Part shown: positions 1 through 4,393 of the stretch, piece after piece | How the letters are laid out: every line of letters starts with the position of its first letter | How positions within the stretch are numbered: the stretch's first letter is position 1 | Assembly (NCBI GenBank): GCA_949299435.1 | Contig: CASGAK010000194.1 | Location: 1-6,893 of the forward strand | DNA: 6,893 bases | Source: an uncultured bacterium | Lineage (GTDB): Bacteria > Cyanobacteriota > Vampirovibrionia > Gastranaerophilales > Gastranaerophilaceae | Reading direction: 5' to 3' | Notes under the pieces: generated by a model | The model's database searches: none | What the model was told of the DNA's origin: nothing | The model's input: the letters and a program-made list of their open reading frames with translations, nothing else | Program-made: the position numbers and the translations under genes

Positions 1-1
1 A

Positions 2-619
2 TATGATTTACATGTAAGACAACAACAATTTAAAAAAGCATACTCCGTACTATCTAACGCTCTGCAAAAAGCCGACTTTGAACTCAGTGGGGCAAAATGC
101 TATTACACTAGAACTGGGAAATCAGCTAATGAAACGTCTGAATGTTCACTGTTATTTTCAACTATGACAAAATACTTTAATAAAATAAAATTCTGTGAAA
201 GCAATGCTTTAGCTCAAGGGTGTCTGCCTCCTGATTCTTATAAAGGTGGAGAAAGTGTATATTCTGAAAATAATCCAAGTCAGGACACTGATGAAGCACA
301 AGATTATTTTACAAGAAACTGTGGTGGATTTAACAAAGACCGCATTGAAAATAACGCTAGTGCTTATATTTTTAATGATGGTCTGATAGTTATACCTTAT
401 ACCAGCAGTACTTTACAGAAATTGCCATTGTTTGCATTTGATATAAACGGACACAAAGGTCCTAATAAATGGGGATACGATCTTTTTGTTACTTATATTA
501 GAAGAAATTCAGATACTTCAGCAGGACTAATACTTGATTTATCAAGCTCTACAACTTGTCACCCTGTAGAGAAGGGGGGATATTCTGCTAAAGATTTCTA
601 TGACCTTATGAATAGATAA
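2..619 (+). CDS. Type IV pilin-like / pseudopilin protein, C-terminal part (5' end outside window)
   Basis: The reading frame is open from the first full codon at position 2 to the TAA at 617-619, giving 205 visible residues, so the gene starts upstream of the window. The ATG at 164 is an internal methionine (visible residue 55). The first visible stretch (RQQQFKKAYSVLSNAL) looks like the end of the long amphipathic alpha-1 helix that follows the prepilin methylation segment in type IV pilins and type II secretion pseudopilins. The middle is a soluble polar domain. Near the C-terminus is DINGHKGPN (residues 147-155) followed by W-G-Y-D (157-160), a signature I associate with the many pilin-like proteins of Gastranaerophilales. 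Six cysteines (33, 48, 65, 74, 107, 186) could form disulfides in an exported domain. The likely role is a surface or periplasmic pilus-type subunit. The signal and methylation motif cannot be checked because they lie outside. The family call is fairly secure; the specific function is unknown. Confidence 0.75.
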   Translation, partial: YDLHVRQQQFKKAYSVLSNALQKADFELSGAKCYYTRTGKSANETSECSLLFSTMTKYFNKIKFCESNALAQGCLPPDSYKGGESVYSENNPSQDTDEAQDYFTRNCGGFNKDRIENNASAYIFNDGLIVIPYTSSTLQKLPLFAFDINGHKGPNKWGYDLFVTYIRRNSDTSAGLILDLSSSTTCHPVEKGGYSAKDFYDLMNR

Positions 620-636
620 ATTTTATATGTTTGTAT

Positions 637-642
637 TATAAT
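637..642 (+). promoter_or_regulatory. Possible -10 box (TATAAT) before the AGCS symporter gene
   Basis: A perfect TATAAT lies in the 30-bp gap between the pilin-like gene and the symporter, 7 bp before the ATG at 650. No good -35 hexamer sits 16-18 bp upstream, and the gap is so AT-rich that a chance match is quite possible. If it is used, transcription would begin almost on the start codon and give a leaderless mRNA, which would explain the missing ribosome binding site. Confidence 0.25.
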
Positions 643-649
643 AATATTG

Positions 650-2173
650 ATGAATTTAGATAGTATAATTGACAGTTTTTTATCACCTATAGCCGACAAA
701 ATTTCAGGGATAATTTTTTGCTCCATACACATAAATGGAGTAGAAGTACAGTTGCTTGTGGCACTTTTAATGACCGCAGCACTTTATTTTACATTCAGAA
801 CTGGATTTGTAGGAGTATGGGGATTTAAACACGCAATTAAATTAATCACCAAAAACTACGAGCACAAAGATGTAATTAAAAGAAAGAAAAAAGGCGAAGT
901 ATCATCATTTCAGGCACTGACTGCAACGATTTCCGCATCTGCTGGAATCGGCAATGTTGCAGGCTCAGCAGCTGCAGTATCAATAGGAGGCCCAGGTGTA
1001 ATTTTTTGGATGATTATAGCTGGATTTTTCTCTATGGCATTAAAATTTGCAGAGGTTCTGCTCGGACTTAAATTCAGACAAATCCACCCTGACGGCACAG
1101 TCGATGGGGGACCTATGTATTATATTCAAAACGGACTAAAAAACCATAAAATTTTTGGTAAATTTGCTCCGTACCTATCTAAAATTTATGCACTTTGCTG
1201 TATTTTTGCAATGATTGGCGGTTGGAATTTATTCCAAATTAATGCTATGACAACTCAAATAACTGAAGTCACTGGAGGAGATAAGAGCTTTTTTGCAAAC
1301 CAAAGCTGGCTTTTAGGACTTATCGTTGCGATAATCACTTATTTCACAATTATAGGCGGCATCAAAGCTATCGGTAAATTCACATCAAAAGTTACCCCTG
1401 TAATGTGCAGTTTATACGTATTATCAGCTTTTGTTATATGTATTTTCAATATCCACCATTTGCCACAGACAATTGTATTAATCATAAAAGAGGCATTCAA
1501 ACCGCAGGCTATTACAGGCGGAATGTTTGCATGTATGCTTTGGGGATTTAGAAGAGCAATGTTTGCGAATGAATCGGGACTCGGTACTGCACCTATTGCA
1601 TTTTCAGCCGTCAAAACAAGTAAGCCCGTCGCTCAAGCGTTTATTGCAATGCTTCAACCTTTTGTCGATACAGTCATTGTTGGCAGTGCTACAGCTTTTG
1701 TAATCGTTGTATCAGGAGTATACCTTAATAATACCGGACTTGCAGGTATTGAATTGACTTCAAAAGCATTCGGATCTGTCTGCCCCTTCTTCCCGATACT
1801 TCTTACGTTTATGGCTAGTTGTTTCGTATTATCGACTATGCTTTGCGGTTCTTATTACGGAATAAAAAGCTGGAATTTCCTTTTCGGGAACTCTAAATTG
1901 ACAACTCGTACTTTTCAAGTAATATATTGTCTATTCATAGTCGTAGGCTCTGCTATGAATTTTAAAAGTATAATTAACTTATCTGATGCCTTCACTTTAT
2001 TTTTGGCAGTTCCGAACTTGATTGCAGTTTTCATACTTTCGGAGGTTGTCATGAAAGATTTGAAACGATATTGTAAAAAATATAATGTAGGATTATTTAA
2101 AAATAACACATATAAACAAGGAGAGAAAAGAGATGAAAGAACAATGTCTGGAAATTGTAAGACAAAAGTGTAG
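650..2173 (+). CDS. Sodium:amino-acid (alanine/glycine) symporter, AGCS family
   Basis: This 507-residue integral membrane protein belongs to the alanine-or-glycine:cation symporter family (Pfam Na_Ala_symp), which imports small amino acids with sodium across the inner membrane. Family landmarks are clear: F-R-T-G-F after the first helix (residues 49-53), A-G-I-G-N-V-A-G (98-105), the signature GGPGVIFWM (113-121), D-G-G-P-M-Y-Y (152-158), NESGLGTAPIA (307-317), F-V-D-T (338-341) and S-Y-Y-G-I-K (401-406). About ten or more hydrophobic helices cover the length, which is normal for the family. Where many relatives have G-W before S-Y-Y-G, this one has C-G. I chose the ATG at 650 over a TTG at 647, because the N-terminus then looks typical. 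No Shine-Dalgarno sequence precedes it, so translation may depend on the upstream gene or a leaderless transcript. The last 24 or so residues are hydrophilic and run 41 bp into the next gene. The family is certain; the exact substrate (alanine, glycine or glutamine) is not. Confidence 0.93.
   Translation: MNLDSIIDSFLSPIADKISGIIFCSIHINGVEVQLLVALLMTAALYFTFRTGFVGVWGFKHAIKLITKNYEHKDVIKRKKKGEVSSFQALTATISASAGIGNVAGSAAAVSIGGPGVIFWMIIAGFFSMALKFAEVLLGLKFRQIHPDGTVDGGPMYYIQNGLKNHKIFGKFAPYLSKIYALCCIFAMIGGWNLFQINAMTTQITEVTGGDKSFFANQSWLLGLIVAIITYFTIIGGIKAIGKFTSKVTPVMCSLYVLSAFVICIFNIHHLPQTIVLIIKEAFKPQAITGGMFACMLWGFRRAMFANESGLGTAPIAFSAVKTSKPVAQAFIAMLQPFVDTVIVGSATAFVIVVSGVYLNNTGLAGIELTSKAFGSVCPFFPILLTFMASCFVLSTMLCGSYYGIKSWNFLFGNSKLTTRTFQVIYCLFIVVGSAMNFKSIINLSDAFTLFLAVPNLIAVFILSEVVMKDLKRYCKKYNVGLFKNNTYKQGEKRDERTMSGNCKTKV
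2118..2123 (+). promoter_or_regulatory. Ribosome binding site of the uracil-DNA glycosylase gene, inside the symporter gene
   Basis: AAGGAG lies 9 nt before the ATG at 2133 and is the strongest Shine-Dalgarno match in the window. It sits in the coding sequence of the upstream symporter, so ribosomes finishing that gene pass over it. This supports the 2133 start and suggests coupled translation of the two genes. Confidence 0.8.
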
Positions 2174-2789
2174 CGGTTGTAAAGGTTGTGAATTAGCTAA
2201 AACTCGCAACAATATAGTATTTGGATCCGGCAACCCTGAAACTGCAAAAATTGTTTTTATTGGTGAAGCCCCGGGAGAAATGGAAGATGAAAGCGGTATG
2301 CCTTTTGTAGGACGTGCAGGACAACTTTTAGATGAGTTTTTAGCTAATGCGGGAATTTCCAGAGATGAAGATATTTATATAACTAATACAGTTAAATGCA
2401 GACCTCCTGAAAACAGAGTCCCGACTGATGAAGAAAAAGCAGCTTGCCGTAAGTTTTTGAATGCTCAAATTGATGTCATTAAACCTCGTGCAATTATTCT
2501 TTGCGGGGCCACTGCTTTAAAATCTTTTGTTGAATTGGATAAGAAAACAACCATCTCAAAAATCAGAGGTCAATGGCTGACAATTACAGTTGATGGTGTT
2601 GAATACCCAGCAATGACAATTTTCCACCCGTCATACTTGCTAAGAAACCATTCTTTGGCTGAAAATGCCCCAAGAACTTTGATGGCTAAAGATTTAAGAG
2701 AAATTAAAAATACATATCTTAATGACGTACATAGATTTGATAATATAGTTGCAGGCAATACTGAAAATAAAGAATTTGCTTGTGTATAA
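2133..2789 (+). CDS. udg: Type-4 uracil-DNA glycosylase with 4Fe-4S cluster
   Basis: The 218-residue product matches family-4 uracil-DNA glycosylase (UDGa, as in Thermus and Thermotoga), which removes uracil left in DNA by cytosine deamination or dUTP incorporation and so starts base-excision repair in the cytoplasm. Four cysteines are placed as the iron-sulfur ligands of the Thermus enzyme: C16 and C19 (C-K-G-C-E-L), then C89 and C105 with the same 15-residue gap. Motif 1 is GEAPGEMED (44-52), followed by P-F-V-G-R-A-G-Q-L-L (57-66) with the base-stacking Phe58. I-T-N-T-V-K-C-R-P-P (83-92) carries the uracil-reading Asn. Motif 2 is HPSYLLRN (165-172). Two further cysteines (C5, C13) lie near the cluster. 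Length is normal, with a slightly extended C-terminus. The gene overlaps the end of the symporter gene by 41 bp and is followed by a terminator, so it is probably the last gene of a shared transcript. Confidence 0.95.
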   Translation: MKEQCLEIVRQKCSGCKGCELAKTRNNIVFGSGNPETAKIVFIGEAPGEMEDESGMPFVGRAGQLLDEFLANAGISRDEDIYITNTVKCRPPENRVPTDEEKAACRKFLNAQIDVIKPRAIILCGATALKSFVELDKKTTISKIRGQWLTITVDGVEYPAMTIFHPSYLLRNHSLAENAPRTLMAKDLREIKNTYLNDVHRFDNIVAGNTENKEFACV

Positions 2790-2810
2790 TAAATTACTAT
2801 AATAAACCAA

Positions 2811-2849
2811 ATACACCTCTAAAAATATTTTTTTAGAGGTGTATTTTTT
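2811..2849 (+). terminator. Rho-independent terminator after the uracil-DNA glycosylase gene
   Basis: A perfect 15-bp inverted repeat (2811-2825 with 2830-2844; core ACACCTCT / AGAGGTGT) encloses a 4-nt loop and is followed by five T residues (2845-2849). It begins 21 bp after the glycosylase stop codon. The convergent transporter gene ends 63 bp away on the other strand, where no other hairpin is seen, so the same stem may also stop that transcript, although its T-tract in that direction is weak. Confidence 0.92.
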
Positions 2850-2911
2850 CTCAATCTTCAAATGTAATAAAGCTATACAATAAATATGACCTATTACTAA
2901 AAATTAACATC

Positions 2912-4192
2912 TTACCCTAATAAAATTCCAGCAATCGCAGCAGACATATAACATGTAAGTGTACCGCAAATCAAAGCCCTTACCCCCAATCTAGCAAGGT
3001 TTTTTCTTTGGTTTGGTGCTAATTCACCGATACCGCCTAGTTGTATTGCAATAGAGCCAAAATTTCCAAAACTGCAAAGTGCAATACAAGCAATTATGAA
3101 ACTTTTATTAGAAAGTGCCTGCGGCAAAGAACTTAAATCAACATAAGCCACCATTTCATTTAAAACCAACTTTGTACCCATAAGACTTCCTACAGTTGTT
3201 GCTTCTTCAAACGGGACTCCCATAAGATAAGCAAAAACAGCAAAAATCTTACCTAAAATCATTCGTAAAGAAAGTTGGGTTAAGTCAAAAGAAGCAAAAT
3301 TAATATGCATGTAATTTACAACCAGCCTACCTATGCCACCAAGAATCCAATCAACAAAAGCGACAAGAGCAACAAGTGCAAGAATCATGGCAATAACATT
3401 AATAGCTACTTTCATTCCCTCAGAAGCACCTTGTGAAATAGCATCAAACAAATTGATATAAGGTCTTCTTCTTTTACTGTAATTTATTTTAATATCCTCA
3501 CTGGTTTCAGGAACTCCAGTTTCAGGATATACAATCTTTGAAATAACAAGTGCCCCCGGTGCTGCCATAACTGATGCTGCAAGAAGATATTGTGCAGGAA
3601 CTCCTAAGCCGATATAAATTGGCATAGTAGCTGCAGAAATACAAGCCATGCTCCCTGCCATTGAAGCTAAAAGTTCAGAACGAGTAAGTTTTGCCAAATA
3701 TGGTCTTATCATAATCTGTGCAGCTATTTGTCCAACAAAAGCACTGGCCACATTTGAAAGAGCTTCCGCACCACTCACTGACATCAGTTTATTCATAGCC
3801 CTGCCAAGCAACGGAACTATTCGCTGCATAATACCGTAGTAATACAAAATATTTACTAATATCATCATAAAAATAAGGGAAGCAACAAGGGGTAGTGCAA
3901 ATACTTGAGTACCTTCTCCCAAAAGTTCCGTTAACCTCTTTGAACCCATCAAATGTCCAAATACAAAATTTCCGCCCTCTTTTGCAAAATCAAGAATTTT
4001 AGTGATAAACACACCAAGACTCATAAAAATAGTTCTGCCTATAGGCACTTTGAAAATAAATACCGCTAAAAAGATTTGCAACAAAAAACCTGTTATTATA
4101 GTCTTATAGTTAATAGCTTTTTTGTTATTTGACATTAAAAAAGCTATTAAAAATATAAAAATTATCCCAAAAATCCCAAAAAATCTTTCCAT
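2912..4192 (-). CDS. Concentrative nucleoside transporter, CNT (NupC) family, with altered nucleobase-binding motif
   Basis: The 426-residue membrane protein has the full CNT layout: N-terminal helices (about 4-70), the G-G-N-F-V-F-G motif (73-79), a gate domain with SGAEALSNVASAFVGQ (140-155) and I-R-P-Y-L (162-166), and a C-terminal domain with GTKLVLNEMVAY (339-350) and C-S-F-G-N-F-G-S (373-380). CNT proteins carry nucleosides inward with sodium or protons. The ribose-contacting residues of the Vibrio cholerae CNT structure (Glu332, Asn368, Ser371) correspond to E346, N377 and S380 here, so that half of the site is kept. The nucleobase half is not: the family's G-Q-[ST]-E is G-Q-I-A (154-157), losing both the hydroxyl residue and the acidic residue. 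Length is normal and no frame damage is seen, so this looks like changed specificity rather than decay. An AGGA ribosome binding site (4199-4202, minus strand) lies 6 nt before the ATG. The gene stands alone, convergent with the glycosylase gene and divergent from the glycosyltransferase gene. Confidence 0.93.
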   Translation of the reverse strand: MERFFGIFGIIFIFLIAFLMSNNKKAINYKTIITGFLLQIFLAVFIFKVPIGRTIFMSLGVFITKILDFAKEGGNFVFGHLMGSKRLTELLGEGTQVFALPLVASLIFMMILVNILYYYGIMQRIVPLLGRAMNKLMSVSGAEALSNVASAFVGQIAAQIMIRPYLAKLTRSELLASMAGSMACISAATMPIYIGLGVPAQYLLAASVMAAPGALVISKIVYPETGVPETSEDIKINYSKRRRPYINLFDAISQGASEGMKVAINVIAMILALVALVAFVDWILGGIGRLVVNYMHINFASFDLTQLSLRMILGKIFAVFAYLMGVPFEEATTVGSLMGTKLVLNEMVAYVDLSSLPQALSNKSFIIACIALCSFGNFGSIAIQLGGIGELAPNQRKNLARLGVRALICGTLTCYMSAAIAGILLG

Positions 4193-4301
4193 AAAATTTC
4201 CTTATCAAATTACTTTTTTATAATACTTTAAAGGAAGGAAAAATTCTTTATAAAGTTAAAAAAATTTACTTAATATTCCTTAACATAATCTGATTTAACT
4301 A

Positions 4302-4331
4302 TTGAAAAAAATCATGTCAGCATTTTAGAAT
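4302..4331 (+). promoter_or_regulatory. Sigma-70-type promoter for the glycosyltransferase gene
   Basis: TTGAAA (4302-4307) and TAGAAT (4326-4331) are separated by 18 bp, each one mismatch from the consensus (TTGACA, TATAAT). Transcription would start near 4338 and give a leader of about 56 nt before the ATG at 4394. This is the best promoter match in the 201-bp divergent region; I could not define an equally good one for the minus-strand transporter. Confidence 0.5.
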
Positions 4332-4380
4332 ACATGCAGGAGATTCATTTTTCTGCAAAATAACGGTAATAGTAAGGGAT

Positions 4381-4384
4381 AAGG
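4381..4384 (+). promoter_or_regulatory. Ribosome binding site of the glycosyltransferase gene
   Basis: AAGG lies 9 nt before the ATG at 4394. It is a short match but is correctly spaced, and in-frame stops close the reading frame just upstream (for example TAA at 4361-4363). It therefore supports 4394 as the start and makes the unusual N-terminal leader part of the protein. Confidence 0.5.
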
Positions 4385-4393
4385 TAAAATAAC

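Noticed and set aside
164..619. A 151-residue protein starting at the ATG at 164
   Set aside because: The same frame is open back to position 2 and encodes the end of a pilin-type helix, so 164 is an internal methionine of a longer gene.
647..649. TTG as the start codon of the symporter gene
   Set aside because: It is directly followed by an ATG that gives the same protein minus one residue, and ATG is the more usual start.
910..2109. Minus-strand open frames inside the symporter gene (910-1098, 1339-1614, 1915-2109)
   Set aside because: Their products match no known family and lie wholly antisense to a clear AGCS gene, so they are chance frames.
2570..2758. Minus-strand open frame inside the uracil-DNA glycosylase gene
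   Set aside because: It is antisense to a well-conserved gene and has no recognisable domain.
3648..3839. Plus-strand open frame inside the nucleoside transporter gene
   Set aside because: It is antisense to the conserved gate region of the transporter and has no recognisable domain.
4193..4300. A promoter for the minus-strand nucleoside transporter
   Set aside because: There are TATTAT- and TATAAA-like boxes on the minus strand, but none has an acceptable -35 at the right distance in this very AT-rich stretch, so I did not annotate one.
4334..4363. A nine-codon upstream reading frame (ATG at 4334, TAA at 4361) in the glycosyltransferase leader
   Set aside because: It begins before or at the predicted transcript start, has no ribosome binding site and is too short to support.
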